Source of the DNA: Erigeron canadensis
Taxonomy: Eukaryota > Streptophyta > Magnoliopsida > Asterales > Asteraceae
Length of the DNA: 64,000 nt
NCBI RefSeq assembly: GCF_010389155.1
Contig: NC_057768.1
Coordinates: 22,639,966-22,703,965, forward strand
Direction of reading: 5' to 3'
Shown here: piece by piece, positions 35,601 to 46,376 of the stretch
Layout of the letters: every line of letters starts with the position of its first letter
Position numbering within the stretch: the stretch's first letter is position 1
Position numbers and translations under genes: made by a program
Notes under the pieces: model-generated
Database searches by the model: none
Seen by the model: only the letters and a program-made list of their open reading frames with translations
Told to the model about the DNA's origin: nothing

Positions 35601-36706
35601 AAGACATGGTTATTATTTTTAAAATCAAACAAATTCATACATTAGAAACAGAGTTAATTACCATAGTTATAAAAAAGTATGCTAGAGTGTATATTTACGA
35701 ATGATAAAAAATTCATAATGATAATAATTATAAAAGAAATTAAAAATAATGAACAATAAAAGCATGTGTTGAAACCAAAATGAAACCCAGAGTCTACATT
35801 TCAAAAAACTGTGATCTCAAGAGTAATTGCTAAGATGGACCTAAGGCTTCATACATTTCTATATAATTACACTTGTCATAATGTTTAGATGTTAATTTAC
35901 TAAATCAGAATATAAAGTTTTATTTCCATACAAACTTGAAATATATATTCTCAGACATAAATGTTTCAGGATATCAAAAGCATTGAATGCATGTGTGAAG
36001 ACTTTTGACTCATTTTACCTGTTTGAGCTATTTGACCGATTATACCTCTTTGAGCTATTTGACTCGTTTCAAGTTTTGCTAATTCTATATATTACGTGTA
36101 TGACCGGTTACTACCAAAATACCCTTAGAATTAATATGTTATCTATCATTTGGGTTGATACAGTCACCTCTACTAGAATGCATGCCAGGTTTATCATATT
36201 ACAACATGTAATCGCTCTCATTCAATGCGATAGGGGTGTAAATGTATAATGGGGTCAATTTACAGGTCTTACTTATATTGCTTATGGATATTTCATATTG
36301 GTTTATACTTTTTCTTATGGATTTGGACACATTTGGCTTTTATATTTTCACGTTGGCCGTAGCATGATATTTGATGTGAATTAGAGAAACCTTACACTAG
36401 TTTCAGTGATAATTATATGCTGTCTACTAGCAAAATACTATACCTTTTGCTGAGTTGGCGAAAAGATATTTTTCCTGACACACAAAGATGTTACGATACT
36501 TAAAACAGGAAATTTTCAACTACTGTTAGTAATGGATTTTCCATTATACAGGGAAATGGTATCTAAAAGTTTAATCACATCTTTCTTTTTCGCTTTTTCT
36601 TGAGCACATTCATATACTCTGTCACATTTGCAATGAATGTAGGGAAACAGAAGAACATGATTCTGAGACCCATGGGGATGTTATAGAGGTTCAAAAAGCC
36701 ATTTAG
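30770..36706 (+). CDS. OCP3: OCP3-like homeodomain protein
   Basis: Five exons: 30770-30967, 31863-32357, 32788-33096, 34564-34682 and 36643-36706. They total 1185 bp, giving 394 aa plus stop; all joins are in phase with GT-AG borders. Residues 1-66 are rich in Ser, Arg and Lys (MASSSASALL, then CARRRTTNSSSS), resembling a chloroplast transit peptide. Residues 67-231 are strongly acidic with coiled-coil-like Glu/Leu/Lys runs. Residues about 310-360 form the divergent homeodomain ending in NIVHVTKIPRRKVLKWFEDK, Trp at about 355, followed by DGVPDRRLPYQR. The last exon ends EVQKAI. The DGVPDxRLPYQR block and overall plan match Arabidopsis OCP3, a regulator of H2O2-, ABA- and jasmonate-linked defence that has also been connected with plastid RNA editing. 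It is somewhat longer than the Arabidopsis protein, mainly in the acidic part. The start is the first in-frame ATG giving the Ser-rich leader. Confidence 0.94.
32635..32666. repeat. (TA)n microsatellite in OCP3-like intron 2
   Basis: An uninterrupted TA dinucleotide run of about 15 units between exons 2 and 3. No coding role. Confidence 0.9.
33381..33416. repeat. T20 followed directly by G16 homopolymer tract
   Basis: Twenty T residues (33381-33400) are immediately followed by sixteen G residues (33401-33416). It lies in intron 3 of the OCP3-like gene, just before a MITE. The exact run lengths may be affected by sequencing or assembly error. Confidence 0.85.
33427..33574. mobile_element. Short MITE in OCP3-like intron 3
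   Basis: The left end GAGGCTGTTAGGCATCTAAG and the right end read in reverse, GGGGCTGTTATGCACCC then AACTTAGG, form imperfect terminal inverted repeats. Internal 'cctctcacatccc' and its inverted partner 'gtatgtgagggg' extend the match. It is about 148 bp, AT-rich in the centre and non-coding. The target duplication is not clear and the superfamily is unassigned. Confidence 0.65.
35031..35057 (+). repeat. (GGGTT)n tract with G-quadruplex potential in intron 4
   Basis: Five consecutive GGG runs separated by TT on the transcribed (+) sense strand of the OCP3-like gene, preceded by GGTT. The nascent RNA would carry the same G-runs, enough for a four-stranded G-quadruplex. Any function is inferred only. 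Confidence 0.75.
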
Positions 36707-37395
36707 GAGGCAGAGATCTTAATGGATTGCAATATTAACGAAATAGAACCAGTTTATGCAAAAAGATGGTAATAGTAAAGATCATGGACCATTTCAGTAT
36801 TGTTGCAGTTTTGGTTGTGGTGGAGTGAGAAAAGGTCAGTATAAAGAAAAGCTTGGCGTTTACACCCAAAGATTGTACACACCCTTTTTTTGACAGTACG
36901 TGTGGTTGGTACAATAATGGTGGTGATTCAGGTAAATTGAACAACAGTGATAAGTGAGTTTGGACACATGCTATTTTGTGGAATCTGTTGTGAAAATTTT
37001 AAGTCTGGTCATCCTCTTCATTGTTACTAATTTACTAGGAACTTTTACCGCGTTTCCCAGCGTGATTATAATGCATATTATATAGACAATTTGTGGTATC
37101 AATAGTTAAGATTTATTTCAATTGGTGGTGTTGTAGAGGATGGTGATGTGTTGTGGCGACCGTTGCTCTATGTTGATCTTGCCGAGATACAAACTATATG
37201 TATCTAGTAGTATGTGCATGATCTGTTTGGGAAAAAGGTGAAATAGAAGGTTGTTAGCATTCTAAGTTATGGGTATTTTCTTATTGGCAACCATGTTAAA
37301 TGTTTTCCGAATGATATTTTAGGTCTTAAGTTGCGTATATTGTTTTTGCACGAGTCCTTGTTCTTATATTGAAAGCGGCAAGAAGCTCAATTAAT
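36707..37395. other. 3' flank of the OCP3-like gene
   Basis: Downstream of the OCP3-like stop codon, so expected to contain its 3' UTR and terminator; no sharp signal was picked out. No other gene is seen. The target pentamer TTAAT at 37391-37395 marks the edge of the Gypsy insertion. Confidence 0.5.
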
Positions 37396-37617
37396 TGTTA
37401 CATGGTTAAATAGGAAAAGGGTCAATTAGTTGTAAAATAGAAGTACAGGGGGTTTATTGTAAAATAGAGTTGGCGGGAAAGGTTGTTGAGAGTCGGTTAC
37501 TCTCTGTATATAAATAATTCGTATATCAATAACAATAATCAGTTTTTTGTGTGTGAATCTCTTCTCTCTCTCTCTCTCTCTCAGTTTCTCTCTCAAAATT
37601 CTGTTTTAATCGTAACA
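37396..37617 (+). repeat. 5' LTR of the Gypsy element
   Basis: 222 bp with TG...CA ends (TGTTACATGG ... CGTAACA). A TATA-box-like TATATAAA lies at 37507-37514. The CT-dinucleotide run near 37565-37582 is longer than in the 3' LTR. Confidence 0.93.
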
Positions 37618-37620
37618 AAT

Positions 37621-37632
37621 TGGTATCAGAGC
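37621..37632 (+). other. Primer-binding site of the Gypsy element
   Basis: TGGTATCAGAGC, complementary to the 3' end of plant initiator tRNA-Met. It starts three bases after the 5' LTR and fixes the LTR boundary and the direction of the element. Confidence 0.9.
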
Positions 37633-37778
37633 TCTAACCGCCGGCCTCTTCTCCGGCGACGGTTCTAGTTATCAGTTTTACTAATTCCGGAAAGTATCTA
37701 TCTCCGGCGATCATCGGAATCATAGATTCCTCTGTTTTTGATCGGAATTCTGCTAATTACAACGAGCAGTTTCCGTCA

Positions 37779-40700
37779 TTGACTCCTCCTCCGACGGTTA
37801 CAGGTTCCAAATCCAAAAAGAAGATGACGACTCGCAATCAAGAAGTTGAGAAATTATCAAAGGATATTTCTAGGGTTGATCAATTTGTCAATACAACAAA
37901 TGACGGTCTGTTAGCTTTGAAGAACATGTTCACGGAGATGCAAAAGCAGTGGGAAGCTAATTTCCAATGATTAGAGAATCAGCGGACGGTGGCAAACGAC
38001 AGCGATGGCGGTTCCGGTGGCCGTTGGGGAAATAACCGTCTCACAAAGGTGGAATTTCCAAAGTTTGAGGGTGATGACGTGGAGGGATGGTCATATAGAT
38101 GTCAACACTTCTTTGATTTAGATGAAACACCTGAGAACTATAAGATGCGATATGCTGCCGCTCATTTGGAAGGCAGAGCAGTGTCTTGGCATCTGGCCTA
38201 CATCAAATCCAGTGGGAAAACACTGCAAGAAATCTCTTGGGAGGAGTATGAGAGATCCATCTCTGCAAGGTTTGCACAAACACTTATAGAGGATGCTATG
38301 GGAGCCTTAAAAGCATTGACACAAAGTGGTGAGTTGGATGATTATTGTGATGCTTTTGATTTGCTATTAAACAAAGTAAAACTGCCTGAAGAGTATACTG
38401 TTAGTTTGTTTATAGAAGGGCTTAAACCTGAAATTAAGTGCAATATTAGGTTATTTCAACCTGAAATTAAGTGCAATATTAGGTTATTAATTCTGCTTTT
38501 AAACCATCTTATACCAGAACAAACACCCTCACTAGTGTAGCCAAACAACCACTGTTACCTAGTCCTCCAACCTCTAAAGCTTTAATCCCCATAAACACTA
38601 AGGCTGTGGTTCCAAAAAGAATTAAAAGTAAACTGATGGAGGAAAAAAGGGCAAGAAATGAGTGCTTTTATTGTGATGAAAAATTTACAAATGGGCATAG
38701 CAGAGTCTGTAAAGGAAGGAAACAACTGTTTTTAGTTGAGGTTTTAGATGATTCTGAGGAGGAAGTATGTGCAGTTGAAAGGCAGTTAAATACTGTGGTG
38801 GAACCAGATTTGGTTCAGAGAGACCCTCAGATCTCTTTAAATGCCATTATGGGAATTCCATCATGTTCTACAATGCAAGTGGTGGGGTCAATAGGAACCA
38901 GAAGGTTGCACATTCTGATTGATAGTGGTTCAACACATAATTTCATGAATGAATCATTAGTTTTAAGGTTAAACTGCCACACTCTACAGATTCCTGATGT
39001 GAAGGTAACAGTTGCAAATGGTAGAAGTGTGGATTGTATGAGTTTATGTAGGAATTTCAATTGGGGAATGCAAGGTAATAATTTCACAACAGATATGCTA
39101 CTGATTGAGCTGACAAATTATGACATTGTATTGGGAGTACAACGGTTGGCAACTCTCAATGATATCATTTGGAATTACAAGAACTTGACCATGAAATTTG
39201 AGGTAGCTGGGCAGACTTTTGAGTTGAAAGGGGTAGTTCAACAAGGGGTTCAATTATGTTCCATGGAAAAAATGTGCCAATTGGTGGGAAATAAGGAAAA
39301 AAATAGTATAGGCTGAGCTTTTTGCTTTACAAGATTTTTCTGCAGAAACTAGTATTGCTAATCCAGTTCTGCAAGGATGTGAAAAGAATGCAGAATTAGA
39401 CAAATTATTGGATAATTTTGTAGATGTTTTTGAAGTACCAACATGGCTACCTCCACAAAGAAACTGTGATCATAAAATTAAGATCAAGGATGAGAAGATT
39501 GATCTCAATTTGAAGCCATACAGATATCCCGGAGCTCAGAAAGACATTATAGAACAAATGACCAAAGAGTTGTTGGACAGTGGAATTATAAGGCACAGTA
39601 CTAGCCCTTTTGCAGCACCTGTGGTGCTTGTGAAGAAAAAAGATGGCACATGGAGGATGTGTATTGATTATAGAAGGTTAAATGAAGCAACTATCAAGGA
39701 TGTGTACCCTATTCCATTGATAGAGGAGTTATTGGATGAGCTGCAAGGAGCAACAATATTTTCTAAGTTGGACTTAAGGTCAGGATACCATCAAGTAAGG
39801 ATGCATGAAGATGACATTTACAAGACTGCCTTTAAGACCCATGAAGGTCATTACGAATTTCTGGTACTTCCTTTTGGTCTCACTAATGCCCCAGCTACTT
39901 TCCAAGCTCTCATGAATACTACTTTTAAATCTGTGTTAAGGAAGAGTGCTCTAGTATTTTTTGATGATATATTAGTTTATAGTAAAGGGTGGGATCAACA
40001 TTTGGAGGATCTCAGAATGGTACTTGAACTAATGAGAGCATATAATTTGAAAGCAAAGAAGTCTAAGTATGCTTTTGCAGCCAAAAAACTTGAATATTTG
40101 GGACATATAATTACAGAAGCAGGGGTGTCAACTGATCCCACAAAGATTGAGGCAATACAGAATTGGCCACTGCCAACCACAGTTAAGCAATTGAGAGGGT
40201 TCTTGGGTTTATGTGGTTATTACAGAAGGTTTATAAGGAATTTTGGGATCATTGCTAAGCCATTGACGGATATGCTGAAGAAGGACCAGTTCAGTTGGTC
40301 TGCGGAGTCCAAGGAAGCTTTTGTTAGCTTGAAAACTACTTTGAGCAAGTCACCAGTTTTGAAATTACCAAATTTTTCGTCCCCATTTATTTTAGAAACA
40401 GATGCTTCTGGGAAAGGGATGGGAGCTGTTCTAATGCAAAATGGACATCCCATTGCCTTTTTGAGTAAGACATTGTCTGCCAAACAACAGACATGGTCTG
40501 TGTATGAGAAGGAGCTTTTGGCGATTATAATGGCAGTCACGCATTGGAACCATTACTTTAGCCAAATAAAAAACTTTATCATCAAAACCGACCGCCAAAG
40601 CCTCAAACACCTGTTAGACCAGAAAATTGTAACCCCTTTACAACAGAAATGGTTGGCCAAATTGATGGGATATAATTTTGAAATAAGCTACAAAAAAGGA

Positions 40701-42181
40701 GTGGAAAATGTAGTGGTTGATGCATTGTCTAGGGTGGAAGGATTGGCTATTTTATAGATGGGAATAAGTTCAATTAATTCCCTTTTGTGGAACAAATTAA
40801 TTAGTGCTTGGCAGGATGATGCAGACTGCAAATAACTCATAGACAAGCTGCAACAAGGAGAGCAGATTTCTAATAAGAGTTGGGATGGAAATTTATTGTT
40901 GAGAAAAAAGAAGATAATGATTCCCAATGATGCTCAGTTGAGGAAGGACATCATTTCTGCTTATCATTCTTCTGCAGTAGGAGGCCATTCTGGCATTATT
41001 CCTACTTTGGCTAAGATTAAGGATCTTTTTTACTGGAAGAAATGTCTTAAGGATGTCAAGCAATTTGTAAAGGACTGCCCTGTTTGCTAGAAAGCAAAAT
41101 ATGAGCCAATTGCTTCTCCAGGATTATTGCAACCATTGCCTACTCCAAAATCCATTTTCACAGATATCTCAATGGATTTTGTTTCAGGTTTGCCCAAGGT
41201 TCATGGGAAGGAGACTATCTTTGTGGTAGTAGATAGACTCACCAAATATGCTCATTTCATGCCATTAGCTAACCCATTTACTACTGCTTCAGTTGCTCAA
41301 GTGTTTTTAGACACTATCTTTAAACTTTATGGCTGTCCATTGTCAATTGTTTCTGACAGGGACCCCCTATTTGTGAGTAATTTTTGGAAAGAGCTTTTTA
41401 GGTTACAAGGGCAGAAAGCCATGTCCTCCTCCTACCATCCACAAACTGATGGCCAAACAGAAGTGCTAAATAGATGCTTGGAGTCTTATTTGAGGTGTAT
41501 GTGTATGGATGCTCCTTTAAATTGGGTGAAATGGTTTCCTTTGGCTCAATGGTGGTACAACACTACATGGCACTCTACTATCAAGATGACACCTCATGAA
41601 GCATTGTTTGGTATTAAACCCAATATTCACATCCCATATATTGCAGGGGATACTACTGTCCAAGCAATGGAGGAGTTGTACAGAGATAGGGAGATTATGA
41701 TTGTGCAACCGAAGAAGAATTTGGAAATGGCAAGGAATAGGATGAAACAATTCAGTGACCTCAAAAGAAATGATAGAGAATTTGTAGTAGGGGATTGGGT
41801 ATACGTTAAACTCCATCCTTTTGCTCAAAGAACCTTGAAAACACACTCCAACAAGTAACTTTTTCCAAAAACATTTTTGATTCTGCAGAGGGTAGGGAGT
41901 GTTGCTTACAAGTTAGACTTACCCAAAGAGGCTCAAATACTAACACTTTGCATGTCTCACTTCTGAAGAAAGCTCATGGACTGTTACCTACACCTACCCC
42001 TTTGCCTGCAGGTTCTAAATTCTTGTTGAAGCCTAAAGCTATTTTGGACAGAGGCATTGTTAAGAAGGGAAATAAGGGAGCAATTAAGGTCTTGGTGCAG
42101 TGGGAAGGCTTGTCAATTACTGAAGCCACTTGGGAATTCTTGGATGACATGAAATGCAGATTCCCCACTTTTCAATTTTGA
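37779..42181 (+). pseudogene. Gypsy gag-pol polyprotein pseudogene with chromodomain
   Basis: Gag (37779-38540) has FEGDDVEGWSYRCQHFF and a TGA at 37968-37970. A 33-bp segment is directly repeated near 38431-38496, and the frame changes just after it. Then come a zinc knuckle CFYCDEKFTNGH, protease LIDSGSTHNFM (active DSG), RT 39408 onward with LDLRSGYHQVRM and FFDDILVYS (active DD), and RNase H with LETDASGKGMGAVL. Integrase follows: HSSAVGGHSG...CPVC zinc site, then Asp, Asp and Glu in SMDFVSGLP, VSDRDPLF and DGQTEVLNR. The chromodomain is at about 42030-42181. Stops interrupt at 39314, 40755, 41088 (TAG for an expected Gln codon) and 41856, among others. Catalytic residues are kept although the frame is broken. 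Confidence 0.92.
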
Positions 42182-42210
42182 GGACAAAACTTTTTAGAAC
42201 GGGAGGGTAT

Positions 42211-42422
42211 TGTTACATGGTTAAATAGGAAAAGGGTCAATTAGTTGTAAAATAGAACTACAGGGGGGTTTATTGTAAAATAGAGTTGGCGGGAAAGGTT
42301 GTTGAGAGCTGGTTACTTTCTGTATATAAATAATTCGTATATCAATAACAATAATCAGTTTTTGTGTGTAAATCTCTTCTCTCTCTCAGTTTCTGTCTCA
42401 AAATTCTGTTTTAATCGTAACA
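42211..42422 (+). repeat. 3' LTR of the Gypsy element
   Basis: 212 bp with ends TGTTACATGG and CGTAACA; TATATAAA at 42323-42330. It differs from the 5' LTR by scattered substitutions and a shorter CT run. Target duplication TTAAT follows directly. Confidence 0.93.
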
Positions 42423-42836
42423 TTAATCGTTCAGATATGTCTCTGGATAGGCTTAATGTACGTGCGGTTAAGGCTATATGGAAGTCAAGTATGCTTATTA
42501 CCAATGGATCCTTAGCAGGCACACACACAATCACTTTCGTTATTGTAACAATGGTGCCCTGATCTTTGATCAACTGAATTCAGAGTCAACTGCTTCACAA
42601 GCTTGAATCGACAAAAGCCTACACAAATGCTTATAATGTATCCTCACAGTTAATGTTTTCGGGAAGAATTTAGTCTATGGTAGTGTGCTTTTAGGCTGGA
42701 CAGAGTGCCTCGGGGAGGGGATAGGTAATGGATCGGTACTGGTTTGAACACCGCCCGTCCAACCGGTATTGGTGGGGTGGGGAGCAAAATGGGTAGCATG
42801 GTGCTGGTTTTGTTCCGATGTTGACATATACTATAT
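42423..42836. other. Intergenic, no gene seen
   Basis: Downstream flank of the Gypsy insertion. Short G-rich phrases such as 'ggggaggggatagg' and 'ggtggggtgggg' occur at 42710-42785. Similar G-rich sequence reappears at 44130-44250, on the other side of two MITEs, possibly parts of one interrupted low-complexity element. Confidence 0.4.
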
Positions 42837-43384
42837 AGGGTTGGTTAGATTAGGGACTCCTTATTTTAGGGACTGTTAGAGACTCGATCTAGACCGTCCA
42901 TTTTTATCAGATCTAATCACCACTGATCATCTCCAGCGACATCTCCGGCCATATTCATCTCCGGCGACATCTTCGGCGAGACTTATACATGTGTAAGTAC
43001 AACTTATGTACTTACACATATTGTACTTACACATGTGTAAGTTGAATAAAAATTATGATTCGGAGCGGGCTTCGCCCTTAAGGATATTCATAAACCAAAG
43101 CTGGTGGGGGTGATAGGTCATTGAGAGTGATAGGTTATAGTGTGATAGGTCATAGGGGTGACCGGTGATGGGTGATCTACCTAAAAAAATTGTACTTAAA
43201 GTAAGTTACTTAGACATGTGTAAGTCTCGCCGGAGATGGTCGCCGTCGCCGGAGGATCATGGTGGTGGTCGGAGATGATCATGGTGGTGGTGGTCAGAGA
43301 TGATGGTGGTGGTGGCCGGAGAAGGAGGTAGAAGGAGTCCCTAACAGTTCCCTAAAATAAGGAGTCCCTAATTTAACTTTTCCC
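42837..43384. mobile_element. MITE with long terminal inverted repeats in a TA context
   Basis: The left end is AGGGTTGGTTAGATTAGGGA followed by CTCCTTATTTTAGGGAC. The right end read in reverse is GGGAAAAGTTAAATTAGGGA followed by the same CTCCTTATTTTAGGGA. Flanks are TATATA on both sides, consistent with a TA target. The interior has GGTGGTGG/CCGGCGAC repeats, the palindrome-like 'acttacacatgtgtaagt', and a segment resembling Helitron sequence in reverse at about 43110-43175. About 548 bp, non-coding. Confidence 0.7.
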
Positions 43385-43507
43385 TTCATATATATATATA
43401 TATAATGGTGGTGGTGGTCAGAGATGATGGTGGTGGTGGCCGGAAAAGGAGGTAGAAAGAGTCCCTAACAGTCCTTAAAATAAGGAGTCCCTAATTTAAC
43501 TTTTCCC

Positions 43508-43512
<5 letters not shown>
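43270..43512. repeat. Duplicated right arm of the MITE
   Basis: The last roughly 110 bp of the MITE (about 43275-43388: 'ggtggtggtggtcagagatg' through 'aacttttcccttcatatata') is repeated with small changes at about 43405-43512, separated by a TA run. This suggests slippage or unequal exchange between TA tracts. Confidence 0.8.
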
Positions 43513-43553
<41 letters not shown>

Positions 43554-43556
<3 letters not shown>

Positions 43557-43885
43557 GAAAGATAATTTGAGACCACCTAAAAAAAGTCCAAAAAAAGACC
43601 ATTAATTTTCGTAACTTATACACCACCATCATCATCTACTACGATATACAAGACTTTTTTGTAAAAATACTAAGACTTTTTCAGCGACGGGCCCACCAGA
43701 AAATCATGTGTAAGTTACTTAGACATGTGTAAGTATTACACATGATTTTCTGGTGGGCCCGTCGCCGGAAAGTCTTAGTATTTTTATAAAAAAGTCTTGT
43801 ATATCGTAGTAGATGATGATGGTGTACAAAAATCAATGGTCTTAGTTAGTCCTAAAATAAGAGGTGGTCTCAAAATATCTCACCC
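43554..43885. mobile_element. Fold-back MITE, near-perfect palindrome
   Basis: The left end GGGGAAAGATAATTTGAGAC and the right end read in reverse, GGGTGAGATATTTTGAGAC, lie within long TA runs. The arms match over about 150 bp, including GACGGGCCCACCAGAAAATC and its inverse, around a short centre 'ttacttagacatgtgtaag'. About 332 bp, non-coding. The centre motif also occurs in the neighbouring, otherwise different MITE. Confidence 0.85.
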
Positions 43886-45162
43886 ATATATATATATATA
43901 TATATAGGTTGTAGGTGGTGGATTGGAAATAAAACACACAGGGACAATCCATCTATATATAATATTAAGTAAATTCAACTTTACAATTTATACCTTGAAG
44001 TTTAAGTTATTTATAATATTGGTCCAAAGTCTTTTTTTTTTTTGTTTTCTGTACATTATATTATTATTATTTAAAATTACTTTAGTTATTATTTAGAATA
44101 AAATCAAATAGAAAGTAAATTGAGTAGAAAAGGGTGGGGAGGGGAAAGGAGGGGCGGGGAGGGCTGGTGAGACATTCATAGCATTAGGGAGCAGGCGGGG
44201 AGAAGGAGAAAAACCGGGGAGGGGTGGGGTGGGAAGCGCTCCCCCCACCCTTAGTCTAGATTAAATTTGTTGTATGTTTGTAATTTAGACCTCTAGTACC
44301 TTGCTAGAGTGTTCTTTAGTTAATATAAAAATAAAAATTATTTGTCGTTAAAAAAAAAAAGCCTATGATGTAATAGATATTGTTATCAATATATTATAAC
44401 TTGATATGAAGATAGTGAATCGACTAATACAATGATACGTAACATAAGTGTACATGTTGCGTTAACAAAGTATAAAAAGACATTTCATAATATTTTATAG
44501 AAAAAATTAAAATATATTTGTTTCAAATAAAAGATTAGAAATTTTAAATAAGCAGGGTTTTTTTTTGTCAAATATGACATCATAAATGAAAGAAAAAACC
44601 TTTTAAAAAATGTGTGATCTCGACACATCATAATCTTTCTAAAAATACTTATAAAAAACAATCCTTCTTTATTATATATAATAAAATATAATATAAAGAT
44701 AAAGATTTTACTTGCTAAAATAATTATCAAAGTTCATACTAAAAAGTGTGAACTTTTAGTTCTACACACTTTTTTGTGTGGAGAAATTTATACACTTTTA
44801 TTTCTATATATTTTTACACACAAAAAAACGTGACAAAATTTTTAATTTATTCACACTCATTAAAAGTGTGAACAAATGCAGTATTGTTTGTAGTGCCTAT
44901 TGCATTAACAAAACATAAAAAGACATTTCATGATATTATATTAAAAAGAATTTACTTTGTTTCTAATATAAAAGAATAAATTTGTAGACATCATAAATAA
45001 AATAAAACATTTTGAAGATATTTAATTGGTTATTTATCTTTAAAAAGATTATTAACTAAATATGACATCATAAATAGAATAAAAACACTTTAAAAAAATT
45101 TGTTGATATGACACATCATAATTGTTTCTAAAAAAAGTTTAAAAAACAATCATTCTTTATTA
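43886..45162. other. AT-rich intergenic DNA with a G-rich patch
   Basis: No gene is supported. 44130-44250 is purine-rich (GGGGAGGGG units). 44450-44760 and 44900-45160 are related: both contain 'aaagacatttcat', 'atatgacatcata' and 'acacatcataat' blocks, suggesting two diverged copies of an AT-rich repeat. 'aaaagtgtgaac' recurs in both orientations near 44743 and 44863, forming an inverted pair. Confidence 0.5.
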
Positions 45163-45596
45163 TTTATACTATATTATAAAGTAGATTTCTCTTAGATTTT
45201 CAACATTGAACTTGAAATTTTCAATATTGATTTTAAGTATTTTCCCAAAATGCCCCTTTTATCTATTCTATATTTACTTAAAATAACTACAATATCCTTT
45301 CTCTCTTCTCAAATCTCAACCAATCATCTTTTTTCTCTCTCCTCCCTAAATCATTTATTCCTCCAATTTATTCAAAATCTTTTATCTCAAAAACCGTACG
45401 TAGATAAATTATAAAAATTGTATGGGTGTTCTTAAAATTTCATGCTATTTCATTAGAGATGTCATTCGATATACTTTCGACAAATTTTTAAATCCGAGGA
45501 CGGAACCTTACGGCTAAGACATTTGACTATCATACTCTATGACCTAGGAATCACCACCACCATTTCACCGCCGCAAAGCGCGGTTACTTGTTCTCG
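45163..45596 (+). mobile_element. Short Helitron, same family as the one at 20818
   Basis: The 5' end TTTATACTAT follows host A (degenerate TC start). The 3' end has CGCCGCAAAGCGCGG, then TTCTCG and host T. The interior shares 'gagatgtcattcgatatact', 'acggctaag' and 'ctatgacct' with 20818-21140, establishing a family with CTCG termini. 434 bp, non-coding. Confidence 0.7.
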
Positions 45597-46376
45597 TATA
45601 TAAAGATAAAGATTATAATTCTAATTTAAATTTCCTTCTATACAAAACACAAAGATGAGTGTTAACTTGCTTTTATTTCTCCCGTTCTTGGCAATTATAT
45701 TATACAGACAATGAAAATTTATAATGTTTCAGAAGTTTACTTCTTTCGGTTTATTTTAGTTTTTTAGAGAATTGAAATTTGCATGTTACTATCTGTTCAT
45801 GTCATCGTATCCTATGCTATCAACCAGACCAATCAATCCATAATGTTATTTTTAGAGTTAATTGCACCATGTGTTTTGTCTATTTAAGTAATATGAGTCT
45901 CTCTTTTTCTTTTTTTTTTCTATAATATAATTGTTAAGAGGTTAAGAACTTTTTGTATGTTTATTGTTTAAAAGAAAATAAAACCAGAATAAAAAAAAAA
46001 AAAAATCAACCAGACTTAATGGGATGAGTTTTTGTGTTAATAAAACTCATTAACCTTCAAATTAATAGTTATTCCATAGTTTCATAAATCGACAAAATTG
46101 GTGCTTTAATTTTTGAAAAAATAAGTTTCAAAAGGATTTTCATAGCAATTTAATGGAAATTAGAAATTTCTCAGATAGGGGCTCTGCCCCTGGATCTTGC
46201 TCCCAAGGGCGCTGTTATCACTACCCTCAAGGTCATAATAAATTTAGATAAGTGTATATTTTACACCTCCAAGCCTGTATGATGTCTTATTATGACAATG
46301 TTTGTCAAATAAATTAATCCAGTACACTAAAATAACCCAAAAAAAGAAAAAAAAATTATACAAAACTTTCAAAGGG
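45597..46376. other. Intergenic, no gene seen
   Basis: AT-rich DNA. A short G+C-richer phrase 'ggggctctgcccctggatc' at 46180 is common in plant repeats but is not assignable here. Confidence 0.45.

Larger units (their letters stand above)
37396..42422 (+). mobile_element. Complete, decayed Ty3/Gypsy chromovirus (Reina-like)
   Basis: LTRs at 37396-37617 and 42211-42422 enclose gag, protease, RT, RNase H, integrase and a chromodomain, in Gypsy order. Target duplication TTAAT is perfect at 37391-37395 and 42423-42427. The primer-binding site TGGTATCAGAGC at 37621-37632 matches the initiator tRNA-Met type. A polypurine tract, GGGAGGG (42201-42207), precedes the 3' LTR. Short LTRs of about 220 bp and a C-terminal chromodomain ending in a WEFLDDMKCRFP-type block point to the Reina clade (inference). 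The LTRs differ by several substitutions and a CT-repeat length change, so the insertion is not recent. It lies about 690 bp downstream of the OCP3-like gene, on the same strand. Confidence 0.93.
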
